A stretch of DNA of 64,000 nucleotides from the NCBI RefSeq assembly GCF_008831285.2, contig NC_045138.2:21981934-22045933 (forward strand), read 5' to 3'. Origin of the DNA: Nymphaea colorata (lineage: Eukaryota; Streptophyta; Magnoliopsida; Nymphaeales; Nymphaeaceae). Shown in pieces: positions 1-11,062 of this stretch. Each line of letters begins with the position of its first letter. The first letter of the stretch is position 1. Under the pieces are notes generated by a model. It did no database searches. It was not told the origin of the DNA and saw only the letters and a list, made by a program, of their open reading frames with translations. A program made the translations under genes and the position numbers.

Positions 1-569
1 TCGGACTCAGGCCCAAGAAAAAGGGTACCGACTATGCCCGATAAATTTTTCAATATTTATTTTATTAATTTATATATATAATTATAATATTTTATTACGA
101 TTAACTATATGCATATATTATTTTATATTAAAAATATATATTTTTAATTTAATCAACCGGCTCAGGTTTTAATTGTGGGGTCGAGCCCAATTACTTATCG
201 AGCCGGGCCAACTGGATGCCCAAGCTTACTGACAGGTAGCATAGAATTCCTCGGGCAGGGGAATGGAGAGACTTCAGCCTGCGGTGGGTTGTCAATTGTG
301 ATGGGTTGTTAACTTACTTCTTACTCATAAATCCAGAGCAAATTGGCTTCTACATGGAGACAAGTAGATGCCAAGAGCGCCTCCATTTTCCAAGTAATGT
401 TAACAATAATCAGACGAAGAAGAGACGTCAGCTATGGAGATCATTGGTACTTTACTAAGAAGGGTTGGAGCCCATACATAACGCACGTAAAGATTATTTT
501 CTTAGTTTTTTCATAGACGAAAGAGATGATTGTGTCAATATGGATGATCTGATTGTTGCCCACTCATAA

Positions 570-2000
570 ATAATGAAGAAAATGATGCCCTGTTGAGGCC
601 AATTTACCGATTATGAGGTCAAACCAATCATGTTTAGTATGAAAGCAGAGAAGGCATTAGGCTCAGACAGATTTTCTGCTGAATTTTACCAAAAATTTTA
701 GAGCATCATCTGTGGAGATGCTGCAGAGGCTGTCAAAGACTATTTTAGATATGGTACACGGCTGATTCATTCAATGTCAGATCCTCCTTGTCCACGAGCA
801 GGAAATTAGTCTCAATAATCACAAAGTTGATCAGTCATTGCTTCTAAAAGTTGATATTTTCAAAGCAGATGACAAAGTAACGTGGCGGTTTGGAATATTG
901 GCTTTCTGATTTCAGTTTTAGTGATGCTTGGGTATGCAGAATTATGACTTGTGTTACAGCTAGTTCTTTGCTTTGGTCATCATTGGTAGACAGGGATCTT
1001 TCTTTGCAACCAACAGGGGACTACGAGAAGGTGATCCAATGTCCCCTTTGCTTTTCATTCTTTGAGATCCTCTCTAGAAGATTAAGATAGGAAACGCAAG
1101 CGAACATAATTTTTGGTGGAGAACTGTAGTTGGGGTGTTCTTGCTTGGTTGGAGACACTGATGCAAATTTCTGCAACAAATTGTTCACTTACACCATCTA
1201 CCATTTACAATGTCACTTCCCCTTGGATTAGATCTGTCATTATGGTATTGAGCTTAACTCTGATTATTAGTCTTTTGTGGGGCAACACTCGTGTTCTCAT
1301 GATGAAAAGGATGGATATTGTCATAGAGTGCATGAAACTGCAGGTAGGGATGACTCTATCTTGAAGTCTAAATCCATTCCTAAAGCAAAGTGGTATACAC
1401 TTCTAGCCATTTCTAGCAATGCAAGGGAAACTTATCACCCTTGACATGCTCCAAAGCTGAGGTATCCAACTGCCCAACAGATGTAGAGTCTGTAAAGACC
1501 AAAGTGGATAGCGAATCAATTAGCCATCTCTTTCTTCATTTGCCAGTGGCCAAAATGCTTTGGCAAATGGTAGAAATCAGTTTTGACCACACTGTGCAGT
1601 TGAAATTCTGTATCAGAGAACAGGGAGATGGGGGAAAAGTCAGAAATTTAAAGCTCCTTAGCTTAAAAAGTTCTGGTTAGCTACTTTTCGGATGGTCATT
1701 TGGTATCGATGGCGGTACAGAAATGCTTTACTTCATGTCACTTTTATTAATTTTACTTACCAATCTTTGGGCCAGTTTGTGGGCAGATCTAACCACTTTA
1801 TTTTCTAAGCATCATTGGGGAGTGAAGACGAACAAAGAGATAATCCTTTGGATACACACTTATATTCGGGCGAATACTCGCAGAGGCTCCCTGTTATGGT
1901 CAGAGCTAGTGAACATGATGTTCGTTATGGGTTCCTATAAGAAGGCATCTTCAAGCTGAAGACTTACCAACTACTTATTCCTTCTCTTTAATCAGCTTTC
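570..2000 (+). mobile_element. Decayed LINE (L1-type non-LTR retrotransposon) relic
   Basis: Conceptual translation in shifting frames gives pieces of a plant LINE reverse transcriptase in the right order. Around 575-760 there is a segment resembling the N-terminal RT block (ALGSDRFSAEFYQKF, where families usually have APGPDGFSAxFYxxFW). Around 890-1090 there is the next RT block, ending in a motif like GDPxSPLLFxxxxEILSR. Around 1470-1580 there is the zinc-knuckle-like zf-RVT region (CRVCK...SISHLFLHLPVAKMLWQMV, split by frame changes). Stops and frameshifts interrupt every block, so no protein is made. The endonuclease domain and a clear 3' poly(A) tail were not found. The ends are approximate. 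Confidence 0.75.
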
Positions 2001-2794
2001 AGGTAACATATTTCTGGTTTACGGTCATGTAAACGGAGGAAAACTATCAGAAGGGAGTGCTACATGACCAGTCTACATGTTTTTGGTGTCACAATTTTCT
2101 GCCCAAATGGAATAAGGTTATTTTTTTATGTACTGTAATCCTGATAGTCTTATTTTGGAACTATTTTGTCAATAAATTTCTTTCAATTATGTTAGTGAAT
2201 AGGGCATCCTTCTCTTCCTCTATTGATATGTCTGAGATGACAAACTGCCCTTTTCTTTGTGACGTGATTTTTTGTACAGGCTCTTCAATTTATATGTATT
2301 TTTTCAATAATATTAGGGAGGATACCTCCCAGCAGGGTTGCATCGGATAGAGATTATTTGCTTCCCAAGGAATATAAGAGAAAAGACTGTTGCTTTGGAG
2401 TGACAAAGAGTTTCTAAAAGTTGTTAATAGTAATTCTGATGGCAATTGGTAATGCTGTTTTTAAACACGCAAGAATGGATGGCGGGTCAGAATGAGACAA
2501 GAATCCACTGCTTCCAGATAGGTGGTTAGGCGACTGCTGCTATGACAAATGTTTTTTTTTTGCATTATTCTTACTGTTTAAAATGTATAGTTCTTTCATA
2601 TAGTAAATTATGGGCAAAAGGTTGAATTTGTTTAGAAACTTTGGTAAAACCAAACCAAAATGAAAGTGATTGAACAAAGTTTTGAAAGGAAGAAATTGAA
2701 ACAATAAAGTTGAATTTGAAAAGTAAACGTTGGAATCTGCAACCAACAATCCTTTTTGTGCTTAATAGGTTCTAATCACGCCTTTTCATAATCC

Positions 2795-2962
2795 TTCAAT
2801 AAAATCAATCAATTTCTATCTTTCTCTATCCCTCACATGTTCAAAGCTAAATAATTACATGGAAATATAAATCAATCATTCAATAAAATCAATCAATTTC
2901 TATCTTTCTCTATCCCTCACATGTTCAAATCTAAATGAAGTACATGGAAATACAAAGCAATC
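2795..2962. repeat. Tandem duplication, 84-bp unit x2
   Basis: Two near-identical copies lie head to tail, 2795-2878 and 2879-2962, each starting TTCAATAAAATCAATCAATT. They differ at only a few positions and by small indels near their ends. No coding function is visible. It is a simple local duplication in AT-rich DNA. Confidence 0.85.
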
Positions 2963-3022
2963 AAACAAAGGATCTAATAGTTTATTTCTCGGCGAATATT
3001 TTACCTTAGAGCTATTCCTTCA

Positions 3023-3400
3023 ACGTTAGAATTAAATTATTTGAAAGTTAATTAATCTTCATGGAGTGTTTGAGCACACACTGGTGTCGAGGGGAGAAGA
3101 ATTTAGACCCGTTTTCCTTTATCCCTTCCTTTCAACCTGAATGAAGGCAAAGGAAGAAGAAGTTGGTCATGCCAAACTTCACAATGGTCGCTGCTGTTTA
3201 TGTATGTTCAAAGATCAGTTTCTGCAGTAGAAATTACTCAAACCGCCAACCACTCAGAGAGCGCATCAAGAGTGGGTTAGATAATTTTTAGATTATCCTT
3301 GGCCGTGGGAAGAGAACAGAAGGAAAAGATGTTGGTCACTCAGAGCTAAAAAAGTCAAGTGAAAGGAAGCTTCTCTGAAAGTTCTCTTCTTATTGGTTTG
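3023..3400 (+). repeat. Dispersed direct repeat, copy 1 (pairs with 3992-4359)
   Basis: About 375 bp that recurs diverged at 3992-4359 in the same orientation. Shared landmarks are TTAATCTTCATGG near the start, GAAGAATTTAGAC, TCTGCAGTAGAAATTA, AACCACTCAGAGAGC and GAAAGTTCTCT near the end. In this copy the equivalent of copy 2's reading frame has stops. The origin is unknown. Both copies lie just downstream of LINE reverse-transcriptase fragments, so they may be part of, or have moved with, that element. Confidence 0.75.
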
Positions 3401-3898
3401 GAAATCCGACAACCTCAAGCCATGGCTAGCTCGAGTGCCTCTTGATTTTGATTCTCTTTAATGGGCAAATTAAAAAACTAAGTCTTAGTTTAATTTCAAC
3501 TGCAGGAAATGCAGACCATAGTGGGAATTTACCTCCGCAGCAGAATGCCTCAGTTAGGTGTTCTACAATACTACGTCATTGTTATAGCCAAAAACAATAG
3601 TAAGAAAAACTCGTGGTGATTGAAATGGAAAAGAAACTCAAGTTGTCAAATAAATTAAGAAGGAAATTAAATTCAAGAGTTTTGGGTTTGACTCCATTTT
3701 CAGGTTTCAACTGCTCGCTGAGGGTTTCTCTCTCTCATCTCTCTAGTTTTGTTCATTATGTAACACTTTCATCCCTTCATTTCTCCCTCTCTTTCTTTCC
3801 ATCTTTAATGGCGAAGGTTTCCCTGTCTTAGATCAGATTCTCTCCCTCAAAGCGTAGCAATAGCTGATATTGGCGTTTCTCTTGTCACTTTCTGCCAT

Positions 3899-3990
3899 GA
3901 TTTTCTGCTGAATTTTACCAAAAGTTTTGGAACGTCATTGGTGGCGATGTTGTAGGGACTGTTAAAGACTATTTTAGATACGGTAAAACA
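3899..3990 (+). mobile_element. Second LINE reverse-transcriptase fragment
   Basis: About 90 bp closely matching the RT block at about 650-745. The translation FSAEFYQKFWNVIGGDVV is closer to the family consensus than the first copy, which has a stop in place of the W. It ends abruptly where repeat copy 2 (3992-4359) begins. It is a short non-functional piece. Confidence 0.7.
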
Positions 3991-3991
3991 G

Positions 3992-4359
3992 CGTTAGCAT
4001 TAAATTATTTGAAAGGTAATTAATCTTCATGGGGTGTTCGAGCACACTCTGGTGAATTCGTCTCTGGTGTCTGGCGAGAAGAATTTAGACCTGTTTTCCT
4101 TTATCCATTCCTTTTGACTAGAAGGAAAGGAGAAGCAGTTGGTCATGGTGAACTGTTTATGTATTTTCGAAGATCAGTGTTCTGCAGTAGAAATTATTCA
4201 AACCATTAACCACTCAGAGAGCACGTCAAGACTGGCTCAGATAAGTTCAGATTGTCTTTGTGCCGTGGGGACAGAACAGAAAGCAAAAGATGGTCTTGCA
4301 GAGCTACAAAGTCAAGTCAAAGAAGCTTCATTGAAAGTTCTCTCTTGTGATTGGTTGAA
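3992..4359 (+). repeat. Dispersed direct repeat, copy 2
   Basis: Diverged second copy of 3023-3400. It contains an uninterrupted 77-codon frame (4139-4372) with an AELQSQVKEASLKVL-like amphipathic stretch, which is disrupted in copy 1. I do not recognise a protein family. The open frame may be a fragment of a captured gene or chance. Confidence 0.7.
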
Positions 4360-5027
4360 AGGAGAGCGGTAGACCAGGGAAGGATGAGGGGTTTAGGCGG
4401 CCGAACTGGTGGTCTTTTAACCATGGTTAAGCGGTAGCTTGTTTCTTAAGGACGACGCAACCGGAGGAAGGGAGAAAGAAGGAAGGAGCAGGAGGGGTGG
4501 GGGGCGGCGACGACAGTGGAATCCGATCGTAAGGCGGAGTAATCGGCTCCGACTGTTACCCTTCTTTCCTGTGGCGGAAGAAAAGGGTGATTGACGTTAA
4601 TTCGCAGCCTGACCGTTCCGGTCACCGGAGGTAACCGCCGGGGCCGTCTAAGGCCCCCCGAGGTCTTCTTCTTCTTCTTCCTTTTCTGGCTTCTTCCATT
4701 GTACTCTTATTGAGAAGAGGGTGTCTGTTTTTCTTCTCAATCGGAGATCCTTCGGTTTTCTTTCTTCTGCCCTTGGTTGGTTGCCTCTAGTTATTCGTTG
4801 TGGTTGATTTGCTTGTTCGTTGTGCAGCGGTCGGGGTTGCTTGTTTTTCCTTCTCGCCCACCATCCTTTTCTGATTCCGTCAGGGTGGTAGGGCGTTGTT
4901 TTTCTGATTGGGGGGCCGGCAGTCTCAATCGATCGTCTTCTCCTCGTGATTGATTCGGCTGGTCGGCGAAACGGTTTGAAACGCAGGTATATACCGTCGT
5001 CTTGGGTTCTTCTCCGTTGTCAACACG

Positions 5028-7815
5028 ATGGTGATGCAAGTGAGAAACGGGAATAGTAGGGAGACGACGGCTTGGGACCAGATCTTGCTGGACCCTGATG
5101 CGTGGCCCCCTGGTTTTCGGTTCCATCCGACGGACGATGAGCTCGTCCAGCATTACCTGAAGAGGAAGATATGCGGTCGGCCACTCAAGCTCGACTGCAT
5201 CGGAGAGGTCGATGTTTACAAGTCCGAACCTTGGGACCTGCCTGGTAATGATCTCTCTTGGTTTTATTTGGTTCCTTTCTTCTTGTTGGTCTTTGTAATT
5301 TGTGTTGATTTGATCAAATTTTTTTTCCTCTGCACACAGATAAGTCTCTGATAAGGAATGGAGACAGGCAGTGGTACTTCTTTAGCCCAAGGGACAGGAA
5401 GTATCCGAATGGAGCGAGGTCGAATCGAGCCACGAAATCTGGCTATTGGAAGGCCACCGGCAAGGATCGGATAATTTCTGTCAACTCTCGAGCAGTGGGC
5501 ACCAAAAAAACTCTGGTTTATTACATTGGTCGTGCTCCCAAGGGCGAAAGAACCGACTGGGTGATGCATGAGTACACCATAGGGGAGGAGGAACTGAGAA
5601 ACTGCAGGACCGTGCAGGTAATTTCTTTGTTTGGGATTATCTGTTATCATATCTTGTGACTCTTGAGGTTGAATCTTCATCCGTTTGCTTCTCTGCGTTG
5701 CAGGATTATTTTGCTCTTTATAAGGTTTACAAGAAGAGTGGACCAGGACCCAAAAATGGGGAGCAGTATGGGCCACTGATTAGGGAGGAAGATTGTGCCG
5801 AAGAGGAAGATGGCAATGTCAACGAGAACACTGAGCAACTGAAGGTGCTGCAGTTCAGTGCTTCTGCTGTTGCTGGTGGTGGTGATGAAAGCTCTTATAC
5901 TAATGGAAGACAAACGGCTGCGCAATCTGGCGTGTCTCTTGAAAACCAAGGCGCCGGCGATGTTTTGCAGGATCTTTTATGGAAGATACTTGATGAACCT
6001 GACTCTGGACGCCCGCAGTCTGTGGATAATTTGGATGATTTGTTGTCGATGCTTGTTCAACCTGGCATTGCACAGCCGCAAACTCTGGATAATTATCATC
6101 TCTTACAGGTACAAGTTTGAATGGCTTATGATTCGGTTCTATTATAGTCATCATGCATTTGCACATTCTGAGAATAGGCTGAATCGTAAACCACTATCCT
6201 TGATATCTAAACTTCAAGGTGTTCGTTAGATGTTTCTGAACCGTAACGTTTAATGGAAAAATGACAAGGATCATGAGATCATTTTAACAACAACCTGAGA
6301 CCATTTTTTTCCCTACGTGTTGGATTCTTTCTGTTTAAGTTGGGTAGGATGACGGTAGTGATAGCAAAACGAGTTTAAAGTACCTTGCTGGCATGTGCCA
6401 TCAACTTCGGTCGTGGCCGTGTTAATGCGACTTCCGGATAAGGAATAGAAACAAAAAGGTGACTGCATCCTTTCTAGTTCTTCCTGGCTGGCCTGAAGAA
6501 AAAAAACTAAAGATGTGCCACGTGATGAATGGTGGCCCTTGTGGCTCGCTGGAACTTCTGAAAGTGTTGATGTTTACAGATCCTCTATTTTACTTGTTTT
6601 TTGTGTTCACTTTCTTGATGAATATAGAATTTTGACATTCTTCTCATTTCTGTTGTCCTTCTCAGGCCGGTGCTGAAGTGAAAATTCATGGGTGCGCCGT
6701 AGATCAATCTTCTGTTGATGCTCCATTGGAGCAGTGGCTCCCTAGTGATGCTGGCGATGGTGCGGATGCCGCTAGTTCCCACTTTGAAAATGCAGCCGTT
6801 CCGTTTAGTCCATCTTCACAAAATCCTCTGCTAATGCAGAACCTGCCTGATGGGCAGCAGGATAAAGATTTCTTGGAATTGAACGATCTTCTTAACAACA
6901 ATTTCTGCGACCCATCTTTTCATAATGGTGCACAAACATGGACTGATAATCCACCGCACCATATCGATGCATTTGACGATGCTTATCCCTTCTCTGATGC
7001 TTTACCATTTCTTGATGAGTTCGGCCTTCCAGATGATTCACACTCGACGTTGCCTCAGCCTTTCCACCAGGGGGTACCAAATAGCTCACAAACATATGGG
7101 GACGTGTTTAACCATCAAATGGTTGATCAGGTGGGAGGATATTACTCTTCAACTCCATTGTCTGGTGGAAATCAACAAGTTATATGCAGTCAATTGGTAG
7201 CCCATGAGTCTAATCATGTGGCTTTAAATCCTCCATCAGGTAGACGTTTTGGCTTGCCCAAATATATGCAGTTATAAAAGCTTGAGATTTGGCCCCGATG
7301 TGTGTCGTTACTAGTTGGCCATTTCTCCATTTTCTCTAATAGCAGCATTTTGGTAACTTATCATATGTGCAGGCGTTATATACAATGGTTCTAGTACAAT
7401 CTATGAAAGCCAGGACATGGAACCTGAAGGAGGCAGGCCCCCTATTAATTCTACAGAATCCTGGTACAACTCCGTTCTTGTTGGTTTTCTCGATTCAATA
7501 CCCACCTTTCCTGCCTCGGCTTCTGAGCATCCGCTGCTGAAGCGCATGTCAAGCTTCCGGGCAACCACCACTGTAGAAGCTGTGGCTTGCCGATGCTTAC
7601 AGGACCCCAACGCCAACTGTGGCTGCTCGTGTGGCACTGCTGTTACTACGACTACGACTGGTGGCGTTGGGAGGGCTTGGAGTCCTGATGGCGGTAGAAG
7701 AGGTCTGTTCTTCGTCTCCTTTTTGGTAGTCATCGCTGCTGTGTTATGGGCGGTCGTCATTGGTGCTGGCCTGAAACTTTTTAAGTTAGTCATAGGCAGG
7801 CTCACTAAAAGCTGA
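5028..7815 (+). CDS. Membrane-anchored NAC transcription factor (NTL, ANAC013/016/017-like)
   Basis: Five exons: 5028-5244, 5340-5617, 5704-6108, 6666-7239, 7373-7815. All introns are GT-AG and the frame is open throughout, giving 638 aa. The NAC DNA-binding domain spans about residues 28-185, with [52 protein letters not shown] and [22 protein letters not shown] visible. The middle is acidic and Asp/Asn/Pro-rich, typical of NAC activation regions. The last about 37 residues hold one hydrophobic span ([19 protein letters not shown], about 602-625) and a short basic tail. Family knowledge: such NTL proteins sit in the ER membrane as dormant precursors, and proteolysis frees the N-terminal part to enter the nucleus. 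The ANAC013/017 group mediates mitochondrial retrograde and stress signalling. The subgroup assignment is inferred from the NAC-domain end motif. An in-frame Met at codon 3 is an alternative start. Confidence 0.93.
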
Positions 7816-9114
7816 GTAGCCATTTTGTGTTCTTCTACCTTTTATTACCCTGTAAAAGCTATGTATATCTATTATCTGGAGATCAAGAACCTTTTTGAAT
7901 AACTCTTCTCGAGAATGACCTCATTCTGTACAAATTGTAAGGTTTGCTTTCTTAACAAGAAGCTTTTTGTTGATCTTCTCGGAAATTCGCTCCGCTGAAT
8001 GCCCTTTTTCCTTGACTGTCCACAGCTATGTTTCGGTTTGCAGCTGGCCTCCTTTGGGGCATCTCATCATTATTTCTTTCACTCATGCTTTTATATTGAA
8101 GTTGTGTCGATCAAATTGAACCCTCTTCGTTGTGGCGATCCAAAGAGAGGGTGTACTTGAAGATGTTTTTCTGCGTTTTAGAGGGTCATGCTAACAGAGG
8201 AAGTCGCCGTCGCCAGATTTTGAGGCTAGAACCCAAAATAGCTGTTAACAAAGAGGGAATTGTTTGAAAAGCAAGATTCAGTGCGCAACTCTTGAATACG
8301 TTTCGAGCAAATTTATTAGAACTAACTTATCTCATTCCAACCTTGAAGATTTCATCAGGCATGGTAGTTTTTTTTTCCAGCTGTTATTCTCTATCATAAA
8401 TGTTTAAAAATGTGGAAAATTTTCCGACTCTTTTATGAACCCCCATATTTTCTGTTGGAAAAATTTTTGTACTAAATGTGATTATCTCGTGCATGGTAAG
8501 ATTCACTTGTGTGCGCTGTTCGCGTCAGAATACAAAAAAAAGAAAATCACTTGATCTAAACAAACAGCCCCTTGATAACGGCACAAAATCATAGATGGAA
8601 AATATCTTCTAGTGATGCACTTTCTCGGGGTTACCTAAACGCGATCTTTCTAGCATGCGGCATCACTCGGGTTAAAAAATACTAAAGATTATCTGCAGGG
8701 AATCAACTAGGAAGGTTGCAGTAATAATGATATATTTCTGACCAAAGAAGGAAGAAGGAGAACCCATCAGAAAGCAAACCCCAACAGAAATGTTACACAT
8801 CGAATAAAAAATATGTGATATTGAAAACTATGATAAACATACGAGGTCTTCGGTTCTCAGTACAAGAGACCAAAACACAAGTGGCAAAGGCGATCGCATA
8901 AGGTGACGGAAACCAGCACAGGGTTGACGGACTCTGCTATGCACAAGCACAATGTTCCCAACATCCTTGGGCAATCTTTTTCACAAGAAGACTAAACAAC
9001 GATCAATAAAACCACGGGTACATAAAACACTTTATTCTTGCCTTTCTTTCCATTTTGTGGCCTCGACAAGAATCAGGACAACAGAGGCCACAAATGCAGC
9101 TCGAACAGTCGAAC
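7816..9114. other. Intergenic: 3' flanks of NAC (+) and CTL (-) genes
   Basis: Convergent spacer of about 1.3 kb. It should contain both 3' UTRs and poly(A) regions. No further reading frame, RNA gene or repeat structure that I could support was seen. Confidence 0.5.
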
Positions 9115-11062
9115 TTATGATGACGATTTCGTGGAGGAAGGATTGAACGGAACCTGTTCAGCACAGTCCAGATTTTCCCCAGAATATTGTCGACCAACTC
9201 CCATAAGATCAAGATAGTACTGGTAATGCGAGATTATATTGTTCATTGAGTCAACGAAGCCCTGACCGCACACCTGATCACCGTAAAGGAGATTCATGGT
9301 AGCCCCGAAACCAGGCAGCCTCTTAGAAAGTGTGTCATTCTTCGTGGGTTTCCAGTTTCCAACAAACACGTCGTGAGGAGAAGGCTGGTTCTTCTTTGGT
9401 GGGTTCATCCATACCCACATAGCAGCTTGGAAAGCAAGAGTAGCGTTCTGTTCAATGTATTCTGGGTTGTCTAACAGATTAATCTTCAAACCTTCACCAA
9501 TCTTTCCATAGTTGTAGTTCCTGCAGAGTACCAAGAAATCTCTGGTTTCACTTTATCATAAAAATACGATTGAAGTCCAAATACAAAATAAGTAAAGAGG
9601 CAGGAAGATAAACCAGTAAGAGGAAGGCAAATATGGTATACCAGTATATGGGGATTGCACCACGGCCATAGTACTCAGCTCCTGGAGTGCAGGGGTAGAT
9701 GTAGTTCGGATCACAGTATGACTGGCTTGGACTCAGTTCATGATTATAGCACAGACCCCAGGCAAAAGGACCACCAGTAGCAACGCTATATCCACCTGAG
9801 AACAATAGGCAACGCTATGACTTTTAAAATACAACTACAAGGTGGGGGAGAAAAGAGGAAAAGAAGTGAATGATGCCCAGATGTTCAGCTAAGATCTAAA
9901 CAACTTATGTCACATTTTCTTGCGATCCTCATGAAGTCCTGCCAGAAGAATTCACCCATTTGGACAATTAACGGATCTGGTAGAGGTCCCACATTGCATC
10001 TGTTAGCTTGTCGTTCAGATGGAATAACATACACACATGATTGGAAGATTGAAGACTTCTGATCATAAATTTAAGAGATAACAGCCAACCCAAATGGTCA
10101 AACTTTAAGAAGTTTAAGCATGCAAAATATGTCAAAACTTGAGAAGTTTAAGACCAGCAGGGAAATGGCTGAAACGTGAAAGTGTTAGTGGAGATGATGT
10201 ACAACAAATTGCTACTCCTGGTCAAGTTTTTAGACCATTTACTGTTTACTAATACTTCCAGGGGATTTAAACAATCAGATCTAGAAATGTCCGCCGATCT
10301 GGTGCGGGAACCAGGAAAGGGCGCTATTGCATTCGAGAAGAAAAATCTTTTCACGACCGAGTGCCCACTCCTGACCTCTATCTGGTTAGAAGACCTTAAA
10401 TTCTACCCCCGTCACACGCCGAGTTTCAGAGTTTCCGAATTCAGATCTTACGACAACCCACCAACTTGATGACATTCGAAAGTTACCTCTGCAATGCATG
10501 ATGATGGAAGCCTTTGTAGGTTGACTCTTATCATTTTCTAAGCACTCGAAATTACCATTTCCATGTAATAGTACATGATAAATGAATCATAGAAGAAGCG
10601 GAAAAGAATTCCACAGGAAGACAAGGAACCAAGAGATCGACAGCAATGAATTCAATGAACACCAAGAAAGACTAAAGCATGACCGCGAGAGAGAGAGAGA
10701 GACTACTCACAGGAAGTCTTGCTCCCAACATGGCCAAGGAATGCAGCAACCTCCCTCATCTGCATCTGCTTGCCTCCGGTGGTGCCGAACCCCAAGGGCT
10801 GGAAGTCGGTGGAGGCAAGGATGAAGGCCTGGTAGTCCCAGAAGCCAACGGCGTGGGCGGTGGGGGCGTTCCGCTTGGCGAAGAGGTTCTCAAACTGGTA
10901 GACCTGGAAGAAATCAGAGATGGTGTCGTTGCAGCAGTAAACAGAGCCCTTGCATTCCCAATCCTTGTCACAGATCTTAGACTTCGACGACTTAGCCGTC
11001 CCCAACTCCACCATCATCACGCCCACGCAGATCGAAAGCACCAACCATTTCCACGCCCCCAT
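9115..11062 (-). CDS. CTL1: Chitinase-like protein, CTL1/POM1 type (GH19 fold, no chitinase active site)
   Basis: Three exons on the minus strand: 11062-10711, 9795-9642, 9520-9115. Introns are GT-AG and the product is 303 aa. The N-terminus is a signal peptide (MGAWKWLVLSICVGVMMVEL, followed by a basic Lys/Ser stretch). A GH19 chitinase-like domain follows, with GFWDYQAFILAS, ATGGPFAWGLCYN, YPCTPGAEYYGRGAIPIYW, NPEYIEQNATLAFQAAMWVW and FVGNWKPTKNDTLSKR. There is no N-terminal chitin-binding domain. The HETTGG motif of true class I/II chitinases, carrying the catalytic Glu, is replaced here by SKTSCG, as is known for CTL1-type proteins. These are apoplastic and Golgi proteins needed for normal cellulose deposition and not for chitin hydrolysis. 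Length agrees with the family (about 320 aa). A cellulose synthase gene lies about 41 kb away on the same strand. Confidence 0.93.

Noticed and set aside
890-1090. Open frame of 66 codons as a possible gene
   Set aside because: Its translation matches part of a LINE reverse transcriptase and continues in other frames on both sides, so it is a transposon relic.
2795-2962. Tandem repeat as a CRISPR-like array
   Set aside because: There are only two abutting copies and no spacers, in a plant nuclear genome.
5264-5776. 170-codon minus-strand frame under the NAC gene
   Set aside because: It is antisense to NAC exon 2 and parts of its neighbours, and has no recognisable domain.
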